A DNA stretch of 64,000 nucleotides from Acidimicrobiia bacterium (lineage in GTDB: Bacteria > Actinomycetota > Acidimicrobiia > Acidimicrobiales > Bin134). Within the stretch, counting starts at the first letter, position 1; every line of letters starts with the position of its first letter. Where the stretch lies: NCBI GenBank assembly GCA_022819825.1, contig JAJEGM010000037.1, positions 42,247 through 106,246 of the forward strand, given 5' to 3'. Shown here piece by piece: positions 1 through 7,893 of the stretch. Position numbers and translations under genes: made by a program. The notes beneath the pieces were generated by a model, which did no database searches, was not told the origin of the DNA, and saw only the letters and a program-made list of their open reading frames with translations.

Positions 1-2
1 TC

Positions 3-1616
3 ATCCAGATGTGCAGCCGCCAAGCCCACCACTACCGCCGGTGGCTCATCGAACTAGGGCTCGAGGGACTGCTGGACGATCCCGAGCTGGCCAACGCGCC
101 CGACCTTTGGCCCAGTGAAGAGCGGCTGGCCGATGTGATCGAGGCCATCAGAAATGGCATGGAGCAGCGGACTGCCGAGGAGTGGATGGACGTGTTCTCG
201 GCCAAAGACATCGGGGGCGATCCGTTCCTAGCCCCGCAGGAATTCCTCGACCATCCCCAGTGCACTGAGAACGGACGCCGCCAAGAGTCAGTTGATCCAG
301 AGATGGGCTCCACGGTGCAGATCGGCCCGCTCGGTTTGTATTCCGACACGCCATCGGTTGTCGGCTCGCCCGCACCCCGACTGGGAGAGCACACCGGTGA
401 GGTGTTGGCCGAATGGCCTTCTACTGCCTCCGGTTCTCCCTCGGCTAGCGGGAATGATCCTGCTTCCGACCTGCCCCTGGCAGATATCACCATCTTGGAC
501 GTTGGCTACTTCTACGCCTGCCCGTTCGCGGCCACGCTGCTGGCGGAGGCCGGAGCCCGGGTGATCAAAGTAGAGCCACCCACCGGCGATCCCGGGCGGC
601 GCAACTGGACAACCGACTATGTGAAATCTCAGGTGGGCAAGGAGTCCATCGTCTTGGACTTGAAGACTCCTGAGGGACTTGAAATCTTGTACCGGCTGGT
701 CGATCGGGCCGACGTGTTTCTGCATAATTTTCGGCCGGGGACTCCCGAGCGGCTGGGCATTGACGCGGAGACGGTGATGGCCCTCAACCCCCGCCTGCTT
801 TATGTGTACGCCTCGTGCTTCGGCAGCCAAGGGCCGTGGGCCCACAAGGCCGGGTTCCACTCATCGCCCAACGCCATTGCCGGCGCTGGAGTGGTGGAGT
901 CGGGTGATGAGAACCCGCCCCGCAACCGTACTTATGGCGACCCCACCGCCGCCCTGGCCACCGCGGCGGCCATCATGGCGGGCGTTCTGGCCTGCCGCAG
1001 AACTGGCCGGGGCCAGAAGCTGGAGACCACCATGCTCACGGCCACCGCATACGCCGTAGCAGAGTGGGGCATTCAACACTCGGGTCCTAAGGCACATGCC
1101 GTGGACTCCGGGCAGTTCGGATACCACGCCTACCAGCGGCTCTATGAGACCGCCAATGGCTGGCTGGTGCTGGATGTGCATCGAGACCGAGAGCGACAAG
1201 CACTGGGCGAGGTGCTCGGCGTCGAGCTTCCCGAGCAGCCCTCCCCGGAACTCGCAACCCAGTTGACCAGCGCGTTCAGCTCAGACTCGGCTGAGGCTTG
1301 GGAAGACCGGCTGCTGGCGGCCGGGATTCCCGCGGCCCAAGCTGACCGGGGAGACTTCTTGCACAATATGTTGAATGAGGACCACATGCGGAAAAGCGGC
1401 GTGGCCGTCGAAGCCAAACAAGACAGTCTGGGCTCGTACTGGAGAGCCGGGCCGACCATGAAGTTCTCGACCGCCCCAACTTCCCTGGCCCCGGCACTTC
1501 CCCTCGGTTGGGCCACGACGGGTATTTTGGGTGAACTTGGTATCGATGATGAGGAGATCACCCGACTTCACGATGCCGGGGTGACGAAGCCAATCGGACA
1601 CGGTCTACCCAGCTAA
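3..1616 (+). CDS. CaiB/BaiF family CoA-transferase, two-domain, 5' truncated by window edge
   Basis: Formyl-CoA transferase-like (family III) enzyme that moves CoA between carboxylic acids. The visible protein holds the C-terminal part of one CaiB domain (about residues 1-135, ending in the typical LGEHTGEVL stretch). A Ser/Pro-rich linker follows, then a complete second CaiB domain (about 155-535, beginning ILDVGYFYACPFAATLLAEA, with the RVIKVEPP strand and the YGDPTAAL region expected to carry the catalytic Asp). The reading frame is open to the window's first bases, so the first Met shown (base 9) is probably internal and the real gene starts upstream. Tandem-domain CaiB proteins are known. 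The acid substrate is not readable. The carbonic anhydrase gene follows 7 bases after the stop, suggesting co-transcription. Confidence 0.85.
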   Translation: MQMCSRQAHHYRRWLIELGLEGLLDDPELANAPDLWPSEERLADVIEAIRNGMEQRTAEEWMDVFSAKDIGGDPFLAPQEFLDHPQCTENGRRQESVDPEMGSTVQIGPLGLYSDTPSVVGSPAPRLGEHTGEVLAEWPSTASGSPSASGNDPASDLPLADITILDVGYFYACPFAATLLAEAGARVIKVEPPTGDPGRRNWTTDYVKSQVGKESIVLDLKTPEGLEILYRLVDRADVFLHNFRPGTPERLGIDAETVMALNPRLLYVYASCFGSQGPWAHKAGFHSSPNAIAGAGVVESGDENPPRNRTYGDPTAALATAAAIMAGVLACRRTGRGQKLETTMLTATAYAVAEWGIQHSGPKAHAVDSGQFGYHAYQRLYETANGWLVLDVHRDRERQALGEVLGVELPEQPSPELATQLTSAFSSDSAEAWEDRLLAAGIPAAQADRGDFLHNMLNEDHMRKSGVAVEAKQDSLGSYWRAGPTMKFSTAPTSLAPALPLGWATTGILGELGIDDEEITRLHDAGVTKPIGHGLPS

Positions 1617-1623
1617 AGGACCC

Positions 1624-2046
1624 ATGAGCGCACCTTCTGGACTTCAAACATCCGTGTTGACCTGCATGGACCACCGATTGGACCCTCTTGCCATATTGCA
1701 GCTTGAGCCAGGAGAAGCCCACGTGGTGCGCAACGCCGGGGGCTACGTCACCGATGACGCCATCCGGTCCATTTGCCTGTCGCAGCAGCTTGTCGGAACC
1801 AATCGAATTGTGGTGCTCCACCATACGGGCTGTGCGGCATCGGCCCATTCTGCTGAGGGCTTCCGGGCGTTGGTAGAAGCCGGTACCGGCTTCTCACCGA
1901 CCTGGGATGTGGAACCGGTCGGCGACCCCCGCGAGCGGGTCCTGGCCGCGATGGCACAGCTTCGGGCATCGCTTCTGTTGGACACTGCCAACTTGGAAGG
2001 CTACGTCTACCACGTGGAAGACGGCAGCTTGACCACAGTCGGGTAG
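1624..2046 (+). CDS. beta-class carbonic anhydrase
   Basis: Interconverts CO2 and bicarbonate in the cytoplasm using zinc. The beta-class signature is complete: C14-x-D16-x-R18 (CMDHRLDP) and H67-x2-C70 (HHTGC) give the Cys-His-Cys zinc site and the Asp-Arg dyad, and the VVRNAGG segment sits at residues 34-40. At 140 aa it is shorter than plant-type enzymes but matches the small actinobacterial/archaeal subgroup. The ATG lies 4 nt after an AAGGA Shine-Dalgarno-like sequence that overlaps the end of the CoA-transferase gene, so the two are probably one transcript. Its stop lies only 4 nt from the convergent SDR stop. Confidence 0.85.
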   Translation: MSAPSGLQTSVLTCMDHRLDPLAILQLEPGEAHVVRNAGGYVTDDAIRSICLSQQLVGTNRIVVLHHTGCAASAHSAEGFRALVEAGTGFSPTWDVEPVGDPRERVLAAMAQLRASLLLDTANLEGYVYHVEDGSLTTVG

Positions 2047-2050
2047 CCGT

Positions 2051-2884
2051 CTATCTCGACGACATTGGGAGCATTTCGTCACCGGCGATGCCCGCCGACG
2101 ACTCGCTCATCGACGACACGATGGCCCCTCGATTGTGGGGAGTGAGAATAAACTCGCTGGCGGCCCGGTTGTGCTCGCCTACCACATATGTCGGCCCGTT
2201 GTGGAGGTTCGCTAGGGCTTCATCGGCGACATCTGCGGCCTCCATCGGGCTGTGTGCGCTCAAGTCGGCTCCCATCCGGCGGTGGGAAGGGGTATCGGTG
2301 GCCCCGATGACCATGGCAATGGCGTCCACTCCGTAGATCCCGAGCTCTCTCCACAGCCCTTCGGCAAATACCCAGTCATACGCCTTCGAGGCGTTGTACA
2401 CAGACTGGTGGGTTGAGCCGGCAAACCCGGCCACCGAGCCGACCAAAACAAAACCGCCTCGTCCTCGCTGGATCAGCCGAGGGGCAAAGCGATGGGCGAA
2501 CAGCGTCGTGGTGCGACAGTTCATGTTCACCAGGGCGAGAAGGTCTTCCTCGGGCCATTCGGGGAAGTAGTTGAACCGGATGGTGGCCCCGGCGTTGAAG
2601 ATCACCAGTCCGACGTCGAGGTCTTCGGTCAACTCGGCTGCCATGGCCGCCGCATCGGCGTCTCCCAGGTCTACCGAGGCGGTTCGAACCTCGACGCCGT
2701 GCTCGGCTCGGATATCGTCGGCCACTGCATCGAGCGGGCCTTGGCGACGAGCGAGCAGCGCCAAGTTGATCCCTTCGCGGGCAAGACGTCGGGCAAAGGC
2801 CTCCCCGGTGCCCTCCGACCCTCCTGCAATAAGAGCCCACGGGCCGTAGCGGTCGGAAAAATCAGCCGGGAGTTCCCAATTCAT
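2051..2884 (-). CDS. SDR family NAD(P)-dependent oxidoreductase
   Basis: Classical short-chain dehydrogenase fold of 277 aa. Cofactor motif GGSEGTG is at residues 21-27, NAG at 97-99, and catalytic S150 with Y163-x3-K167 (YNASK). The substrate is unknown. An unusual N-terminal segment of about 15 residues precedes the Rossmann strand, as in SDRs related to long-chain or steroid ketone reductases. The start is supported by a leaderless-type promoter: TAGTCT (bases 2891-2896, minus strand) lies exactly 6 nt upstream of the ATG, and no Shine-Dalgarno is visible. It is transcribed away from the next SDR gene, which has its own promoter. Confidence 0.85.
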   Translation of the reverse strand: MNWELPADFSDRYGPWALIAGGSEGTGEAFARRLAREGINLALLARRQGPLDAVADDIRAEHGVEVRTASVDLGDADAAAMAAELTEDLDVGLVIFNAGATIRFNYFPEWPEEDLLALVNMNCRTTTLFAHRFAPRLIQRGRGGFVLVGSVAGFAGSTHQSVYNASKAYDWVFAEGLWRELGIYGVDAIAMVIGATDTPSHRRMGADLSAHSPMEAADVADEALANLHNGPTYVVGEHNRAASEFILTPHNRGAIVSSMSESSAGIAGDEMLPMSSR

Positions 2885-2890
2885 GGCCGC

Positions 2891-2896
2891 AGACTA
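2891..2896 (-). promoter_or_regulatory. -10 element TAGTCT of a leaderless promoter for the 2884 gene
   Basis: TANNNT hexamer followed by 6 nt and the ATG at 2884, with no Shine-Dalgarno. The expected transcription start falls at or beside the start codon. Confidence 0.6.
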
Positions 2897-2962
2897 CTCA
2901 TTCGGTGATTCCGTCCTGGCAGTCTGAACAGTCACGGCGCATCCATCTCGCCGAGGGGCAAC

Positions 2963-2968
2963 TAACCT
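2963..2968 (+). promoter_or_regulatory. -10 element TAACCT of a leaderless promoter for the 2975 gene
   Basis: TANNNT hexamer, 6-nt spacer, then GTG at 2975. The lack of a Shine-Dalgarno and this spacing decide the GTG start. Confidence 0.6.
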
Positions 2969-2974
2969 CGCCCC

Positions 2975-3718
2975 GTGGATTTAGGAATCAGCGGACGACG
3001 GGCGCTGGTGGCTGCCTCATCAGCCGGACTGGGCCTGGCCACCGCAGTGGCGCTAGCTGAAGAGGGGTGCCGGGTGGTGATGAACGGGCGCGACTCCGAT
3101 CGCCTCAACGACGCGGCTAGCGGTGTGCCCGACGCCATCCCCATCGTGGGCGACGTGTCCGAGGCGGCTGGCGCAACTGCCCTGGTAGACGCGGCCACCG
3201 AGGCCTTGGGCGGCATCGACATCCTGGTCACCAATGCCGGCGGGCCGCCCGGGGGCAACTGGGCCGACACTGACACCAGCCTCTACGCGGCAGCACTCGA
3301 GTTGAACCTCATTTCGGTGGTGGCCATGACCAAGGCGGCGGTGCCCGCCATGCAAGCCCAAGGCTGGGGACGGGTACTGGCCATCACTTCAGTGTCGGTA
3401 CGCCAGCCGCTGAACATGCTCATCCTGTCCAACACAGCCAGGGCCGGAGTCACCGGCTACCTCAAGACCATGGCCAACCAGGTTGCCGCCGACGGGGTGA
3501 CCGTCAACTCCCTCCAACCCGGCTACCACACCACTGACCGGCTTCGGCAGCTGTTCGGCGATCGGATGGCTGACCTGGAATCAAGTGCGGCTTCCCACTC
3601 GGTAGGCGATCCGTCGGATTTCGGCCGGGTCGCCGCCTTCCTGTGTTCTGAGCACGCCCGGTTCATCACCGGCGCCGCCCTCCCGGTGGATGGCGGCCTT
3701 TACGCAGGCCTGCAATAG
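2975..3718 (+). CDS. Atypical SDR family oxidoreductase
   Basis: Short-chain dehydrogenase fold of 247 aa (ASSAGLG at 14-20, VTNAGG near 85-90, C-terminal FITGAALPVDGG). The usual Tyr-x3-Lys catalytic pair is not seen where expected. Counting 13 residues after S139 gives an SNTARAG segment (about 152-158), with Ser/Asn in place of Tyr and Arg in place of Lys. Actinobacterial SDRs of this atypical kind, often labelled FabG-like, are known but their chemistry is unclear. GTG start chosen from the leaderless promoter. A Dabb-domain gene follows after 15 nt with a strong AAGGAGA Shine-Dalgarno, so the two are probably co-transcribed. Confidence 0.8.
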   Translation: MDLGISGRRALVAASSAGLGLATAVALAEEGCRVVMNGRDSDRLNDAASGVPDAIPIVGDVSEAAGATALVDAATEALGGIDILVTNAGGPPGGNWADTDTSLYAAALELNLISVVAMTKAAVPAMQAQGWGRVLAITSVSVRQPLNMLILSNTARAGVTGYLKTMANQVAADGVTVNSLQPGYHTTDRLRQLFGDRMADLESSAASHSVGDPSDFGRVAAFLCSEHARFITGAALPVDGGLYAGLQ

Positions 3719-3733
3719 GCAAAAGGAGAAGAC

Positions 3734-4030
3734 ATGATCCGCCACGTTGTGATGTTCAAGTTCCGAGACGATGCCGACGAGGCTCAACGCCAGGCGGTAC
3801 ACGATGCCATCGCCACCATGCCTGAGGCCACCGGGGTTACCGAGGCCTACACCTTCGGACCGGACCTGGGGCTGGCAGAGGGCAACTTCGACTTCGCCGT
3901 CGTCGGGGATTTCGCCGACCAAGAGGCCTACTTGACCTACCGCGACCACCCCGAGCACCAGCGAATCGTCTTCGACATCATCCGCCCGGCCATCACCGAC
4001 CGAGCCGCTATTCAATTCGAGATCCCCTAA
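3734..4030 (+). CDS. Dabb (stress-responsive alpha/beta-barrel) domain protein
   Basis: A 98-aa dimeric ferredoxin-fold protein. It begins IRHVVMFKF and contains the YRDHPEHQ segment near residue 75, both typical of the Dabb family. Members bind small hydrophobic ligands, and some are cyclases acting on polyketide or terpenoid-like intermediates. The AAGGAGA Shine-Dalgarno 6 nt before the ATG supports the start. It follows the atypical SDR closely and ends 6 nt from the convergent SDR gene. Confidence 0.8.
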   Translation: MIRHVVMFKFRDDADEAQRQAVHDAIATMPEATGVTEAYTFGPDLGLAEGNFDFAVVGDFADQEAYLTYRDHPEHQRIVFDIIRPAITDRAAIQFEIP

Positions 4031-4036
4031 TCACCC

Positions 4037-4822
4037 TTAGACGGGCATGATCCCCGGTGAGGGGTATCCGGCGGTAAACCCGCCGTCGGACACGAACTCC
4101 GACCCGGTGGAATACGAGCTCTCGTCAGAGGCCAAAAACAGAGCTAGGCGGGAAATGTCCTCGGGAACTCCGGCCCGGCCCATGGGAGCCATCCGAGCCG
4201 AATAGGCCTTTAGGTTCTCGTGCACCTCCTCAGGGGTCCTCTCCTCAGTGGATCCCATGTGGGTGAGGATGAAACCGGGGTGGATGGAATTCACCCGGAT
4301 ACCCACAGGGGCCAGTTCCATAGCCGCGGTCTTGGTCATCCCTCGCACCGCCCACTTGCTGGCGATATAGGAGGTGAGGTTGTTCATGCCGATCAGCCCG
4401 TCGATTGACGAGATGTTGATGATCGACCCGCCCCCGGAATCGGTCATCGGCTTTACCGCAGCCCGCATCCCCAAGAACACGCCGGTCTGATTCACCTCGG
4501 TGACCCGGCGGTAGCTGTCCAGCGTCATCTCGGCCAATGGGGCCACCTCGGCAATCCCGGCATTGTTCACCAGCACGTCAAGCCGCCCGAAGTTCTCCAT
4601 CACCGCATCTATGGCCACGGCCCAGTCTTCCTCTCGGGTCACGTCCAGGTGCTGGTACACAGCATTCGGGCCGATCTCGGCAGCCACTGCGGCACCCTCG
4701 TCATCAAGGATGTCGGCCACCATCACCTTGGCCCCCTCGGCGGCGAACAGCCGGCAGTGGGATTGGCCCATACCACGAGCACCACCCGAGACCAGCGCAA
4801 CCTTGTTGTCCAAGCGTCCCAT
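4037..4822 (-). CDS. SDR family oxidoreductase, 3-alpha(20-beta)-hydroxysteroid dehydrogenase-like
   Basis: Classical NAD(H)-dependent SDR of 261 aa: SGGARGMG at 12-19, D61 V62 after the fourth strand, NNAG at 86-89, N111, S139, Y152-x3-K156, and a C-terminal SDGGFTAG. The ISSIDG loop and overall pattern match the 3-alpha/20-beta-hydroxysteroid dehydrogenase subgroup, but the substrate is inferred only from family likeness. A GGAGAG Shine-Dalgarno lies just upstream of the ATG. It is divergent from the Rieske oxygenase gene across a 55-nt gap that contains the 43-nt conserved element. A close relative lies at 13892. Confidence 0.85.
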   Translation of the reverse strand: MGRLDNKVALVSGGARGMGQSHCRLFAAEGAKVMVADILDDEGAAVAAEIGPNAVYQHLDVTREEDWAVAIDAVMENFGRLDVLVNNAGIAEVAPLAEMTLDSYRRVTEVNQTGVFLGMRAAVKPMTDSGGGSIINISSIDGLIGMNNLTSYIASKWAVRGMTKTAAMELAPVGIRVNSIHPGFILTHMGSTEERTPEEVHENLKAYSARMAPMGRAGVPEDISRLALFLASDESSYSTGSEFVSDGGFTAGYPSPGIMPV

Positions 4823-4831
4823 GCTTCTCTC

Positions 4832-4874
4832 CGTTTTCTAACGACAGCGGCCATGAGGGTAGCGTTTCCCGAGC
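4832..4874 (+). promoter_or_regulatory. 43-nt conserved upstream element, copy 1 (Rieske gene)
   Basis: This stretch matches bases 12289-12331 at 39 of 43 positions without gaps; bases 4855-4874 are identical to 12312-12331. It contains a TAGCGT -10-like hexamer at 4860-4865 and ends just before the ATG at 4878. It therefore probably carries the promoter plus an upstream regulator site. The conservation extends well beyond -35/-10 hexamers. Confidence 0.65.
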
Positions 4875-4877
4875 GAT

Positions 4878-5948
4878 ATGACGGCAACCGCGAGCGACCC
4901 GCTACTTCCTCCCTTTCCCGAGGGCTGGTACTTCGTCGCCAGTCGCCAATCGCTGAAAGAAAGCGCCAACCTCATCCGAAGGACCTGGATGGGCGAGGAG
5001 ATCATCGTCTGGTGCGACGACAACAGCGGTGTCTGTGTGGCCAACGCCTATTGCCCGCACCTGGGTGCCGATCTAGGGCCCGACGTCGGAGGGTGTGTCC
5101 GCGACGGCCGGCTTGTCTGCCCCTTCCACGGATTCGAATACGACACTGGTGGCCAGTGCGTTGCCACTCCATTTGGCCCGGCACCGAAAGCAGCCCGGCT
5201 ACAAGTCTTTGAGGCCCGGGAAATTGCCGGCTTGATCTTCGCTTGGTGGGGACTAGGGGGACGGCCGCCGCAGTGGCACCTGCCTCCAGACGAGCTGGAC
5301 CAAGCTGGTTGGAGCAACCACCACATTTGGATATCCCGCTTTCCCGGCCACCCTCAGGAAACAACGGAGAATTCCGTGGACTTGGTTCACCTCAGCCACG
5401 TCCACGGCTACGACAGCGTGAGCCGAGTCGATCCCTTGGAGATAAACGGGGCCTTCCTCAGGAGCCGCTTCGACTTCTGTACTACGCGGAAAATCGCCAA
5501 AGTGGGCAGAATGAGGTTTGACATTGCCGCCAACGCCCTCATCCACGGGCTTGGTTACTCGTTCGTCGAAATCCGCGAGCGCTCCATCGGCTTGGACATG
5601 CGCATGTGGATACTGGCCACGCCAGTGGACGGCGATGTGATCGAATTGACCATCGTTTCGCAGGCTGGACCGATTCGCCGTCCAAACCGCAAGATTGCCG
5701 GCCTGGCCTTTCTGCCAGTGAGGTTCCGCGCCCCCGTCATGAACAGGTTCATGGCGGTTTTTGAGAAACGCGATGTGCTTCAAGACGTGCCGATCTGGAG
5801 CACCAAGCAGTATCGGTCCCGCCCCCGCCTGTCGCGTACTGAGGGCGAGATCGGTCAGTACCGGGCCTATTGCGCCCAGTTCTATTCCGGCCCGTCTGCT
5901 ACCGCGGACTCCGATACAACGGCCGCCGACCAGTCTGCGGCCAACTGA
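4878..5948 (+). CDS. Rieske [2Fe-2S] non-heme iron oxygenase (KshA-like)
   Basis: Terminal oxygenase of 356 aa. The Rieske centre is C59-x-H61 (YCPHLGADLG) and C81-x2-H84 (CPFHGFEYD). The mononuclear iron site is D168-x2-H171-x4-H176 (VDLVHLSHVHGY), matching the D-x2-H-x4-H rule of ring-hydroxylating and KshA-type oxygenases. Length and the single Rieske plus C-terminal domain resemble 3-ketosteroid 9-alpha-hydroxylase oxygenases and cholesterol 7-desaturases. The substrate is therefore plausibly a sterol/terpenoid-like ring compound, but this is inference. It needs a ferredoxin reductase partner, not seen nearby. The FAD oxidoreductase follows after 18 nt. The start lies 12 nt past a TAGCGT hexamer in the conserved element. 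Confidence 0.85.
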   Translation: MTATASDPLLPPFPEGWYFVASRQSLKESANLIRRTWMGEEIIVWCDDNSGVCVANAYCPHLGADLGPDVGGCVRDGRLVCPFHGFEYDTGGQCVATPFGPAPKAARLQVFEAREIAGLIFAWWGLGGRPPQWHLPPDELDQAGWSNHHIWISRFPGHPQETTENSVDLVHLSHVHGYDSVSRVDPLEINGAFLRSRFDFCTTRKIAKVGRMRFDIAANALIHGLGYSFVEIRERSIGLDMRMWILATPVDGDVIELTIVSQAGPIRRPNRKIAGLAFLPVRFRAPVMNRFMAVFEKRDVLQDVPIWSTKQYRSRPRLSRTEGEIGQYRAYCAQFYSGPSATADSDTTAADQSAAN

Positions 5949-5966
5949 GGGAGAAGGACGACGAAA

Positions 5967-7355
5967 GTGGCCAAGGGCAAGACTTCTAGCACGCAGAAGA
6001 AAGTCGCCATCGTTGGTGGCGGCATTTCGGGCCTCGGTGCCGCCTGGGGGCTGCACCATCAACCAGACCGCTTTGATTTCCGATTGTATGAGGCCCAGGA
6101 ACAGCTCGGCGGCAATGCGATCACCGTGAACATGCCGCAAGACGACGGCAGTTCGATTCCCTTCGACATCTCAGTCACCGCCTGCATCCCGTCGGTGTAC
6201 GACCACATCTTGCTGTTGATGAAGCAGTTCGACATCGAGCTGCTCGACACCAAGTTCAGCTACAGCGTGAAGTACGACGGGCAGATCTATGCCCACGATT
6301 TCGATTCCGAAATCAGAGAGCAGCTGCAACCTGAGATCGACAAGTTCCAACGCCTCCTGCGGCGCCTGCACCGGTTCGGATGGCTCACCAATTCCCAGTC
6401 GAAGGTGCTGAGCCTTCTGAACCCGTACAACTACGTGAGCATGGGCACGCTGTTGAACCTGGGTGGGTTCTCCGGCGACTTCCGGTACAAGGTTCTCAAG
6501 CCCATGTTCGTCAACTTCCTCATGGCCACGAACGTGTTCGACATGCCGGCATCCTTGTTCGCCCGATATCTGGAGTTCTTCGATATCGAGTCGGCCACAC
6601 CCATGCAGACGTGGGACCAGGGAACGCAAAATATCTACCGACACCTGTCGGCCGATTTTCAAGACAAGATCTATCTGAACCGGCCGGTTCGAAAGGTGTA
6701 CCGGTCGAAGTCCGGCGTTGTGGTGGAAGACGCAGCCGGTGTACAGGAGGAGTTCGACGAGGTCATCTTCGCCTGCAACGCGAACCAGACCATGATGATG
6801 CTCGACAAGCCCACTGCCCTCGAGCGCTATCTGCTCTCGTCGATTCGCTACGAGAGCGAACTCCACAACCACACCGTCGTCCACTACGACTCCTCGGTGC
6901 TCCCCGAAAACGAGGTGAAGCCGCTGACCACCCGCAGCAACCACATCGAGCAGTACGGCGCGAGACCGGACAACTACGAGATCACCTACATCATGCACAA
7001 CCAGCAGCCGTGGGCCAACCGGTCGGACAAGCCCTGCTTGGTGACCTATAACGCCATCTCGCCAATCGACGAGGACAAGATCGTCAAGAGGTGGTGGTTC
7101 CAGCACATCGTGCACGACGTGCGCCACGTCGCCTGGCTGGTCAACCTGTTCCGCTTCGTCCAGGGCAAGCGGCGCACTTGGCACTGCGGCGCCCACACGC
7201 TGATCAACAGCCAGGAGACCTGCTTCATCACCGGACTCGCCGCGGCAAGACAGCTCGGCGCCGACTACCCCTTCGACGATCCCGCGGCGAGGCGCTCCTT
7301 CAACTTCTACGGGAGCCTGATGTACGGATGGCGCTTCAAGAAGGCGAAGCGCTAG
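5967..7355 (+). CDS. FAD-dependent oxidoreductase (NAD/FAD-binding, amine-oxidase-like, COG2907 type)
   Basis: A 462-aa flavoprotein with an N-terminal dinucleotide fold (VAIVGGGISGLGAAWGL, residues 13-27) and a following EAQEQLGGNA segment that binds the ADP ribose. The amine-oxidase/desaturase-like body ends in the GAHTLINSQETCFITGLAAARQ region that closes over FAD. Such proteins often sit with lipid-modifying enzymes, but the reaction is not defined. GTG start with a GGGAGAAGG Shine-Dalgarno; it follows the Rieske gene by 18 nt and is probably co-transcribed. Its last codons (K-K-A-K-R-stop) recur as a decayed copy at about 10096-10144, beside the second GPP34-P450 gene. Confidence 0.8.
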   Translation: MAKGKTSSTQKKVAIVGGGISGLGAAWGLHHQPDRFDFRLYEAQEQLGGNAITVNMPQDDGSSIPFDISVTACIPSVYDHILLLMKQFDIELLDTKFSYSVKYDGQIYAHDFDSEIREQLQPEIDKFQRLLRRLHRFGWLTNSQSKVLSLLNPYNYVSMGTLLNLGGFSGDFRYKVLKPMFVNFLMATNVFDMPASLFARYLEFFDIESATPMQTWDQGTQNIYRHLSADFQDKIYLNRPVRKVYRSKSGVVVEDAAGVQEEFDEVIFACNANQTMMMLDKPTALERYLLSSIRYESELHNHTVVHYDSSVLPENEVKPLTTRSNHIEQYGARPDNYEITYIMHNQQPWANRSDKPCLVTYNAISPIDEDKIVKRWWFQHIVHDVRHVAWLVNLFRFVQGKRRTWHCGAHTLINSQETCFITGLAAARQLGADYPFDDPAARRSFNFYGSLMYGWRFKKAKR

Positions 7356-7357
7356 GA
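7338..7357 (+). repeat. 20-nt direct repeat, copy A (3' end of FAD oxidoreductase)
   Basis: Identical to bases 10125-10144. Here it encodes the last residues and stop of the FAD oxidoreductase. The other copy is a decayed remnant. Confidence 0.85.
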
Positions 7358-7394
7358 AAGCGCCAAACCGGCAAAGCCGCCCGTCTTCGGTCAG

Positions 7395-7841
7395 CTAGCT
7401 CTCAGCAAACCTCTTGACGAGGTTGTCGAGGGTGGCGGCGATGTTGGCCCTCTGGCGCTTGGGGGGATGCATCTTCATGGCGACAAGGCAGTTGAGCGCG
7501 GCAGAATATGTGAAGTCCACTGACTCGGTAGTCAGGGTGCCGCCTTCGACCGGCTCGAGCTCATAGCGCCATCGGTGTTTGCCCCAATGGGACCAGGCGA
7601 TACGACGGTTCTCCTCGAACTCCACAACTGTGTTGGTGATCTTGTAGGGCCAGCCTAAGTGTCTCATCGCAATCTTGAACTTCGACCCCAATTGCATTGG
7701 ACCCCCACCGGAGACGACTCGCCGAACTGTGCCTGAGCCGTCAAACTCACAATGGCGAACAGGATCGGCCAGCAGCGAGAAGATCGCCTCGGGAGGCGCA
7801 GGGACTATTCGATTGTCAGTGAAGATGAGCTCCTTGCTCAC
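7395..7841 (-). CDS. SRPBCC family protein (polyketide cyclase/START-like)
   Basis: A 148-aa helix-grip protein. It opens with IVPAPPEAIFSLLADPVRH, the usual SRPBCC start, then alternating strands (YKITNTVVEFEENRRIAWSHWG) and a long C-terminal helix (ANIAATLDNLVKRFAES). The family binds hydrophobic ligands in a deep cavity, and some members are cyclases or aromatases. GTG start with AAGGAG 8 nt upstream. It lies 52 nt downstream of the first GPP34-P450 gene on the same strand, so it may supply or bind the substrate of that enzyme (inference). Confidence 0.8.
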   Translation of the reverse strand: MSKELIFTDNRIVPAPPEAIFSLLADPVRHCEFDGSGTVRRVVSGGGPMQLGSKFKIAMRHLGWPYKITNTVVEFEENRRIAWSHWGKHRWRYELEPVEGGTLTTESVDFTYSAALNCLVAMKMHPPKRQRANIAATLDNLVKRFAES

Positions 7842-7893
7842 AACAGGACTCCTTGCATGCTGTCAATGGGTGTTGAAACGCCGAGATGTCAGG

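Noticed and set aside
6171..7196. Long minus-strand frame (341 codons) inside the FAD oxidoreductase gene
   Set aside because: It has no recognisable motifs, and the plus frame holds a full flavoprotein with a GxGxxG fold; high-GC coding sequence often leaves the opposite frame open.
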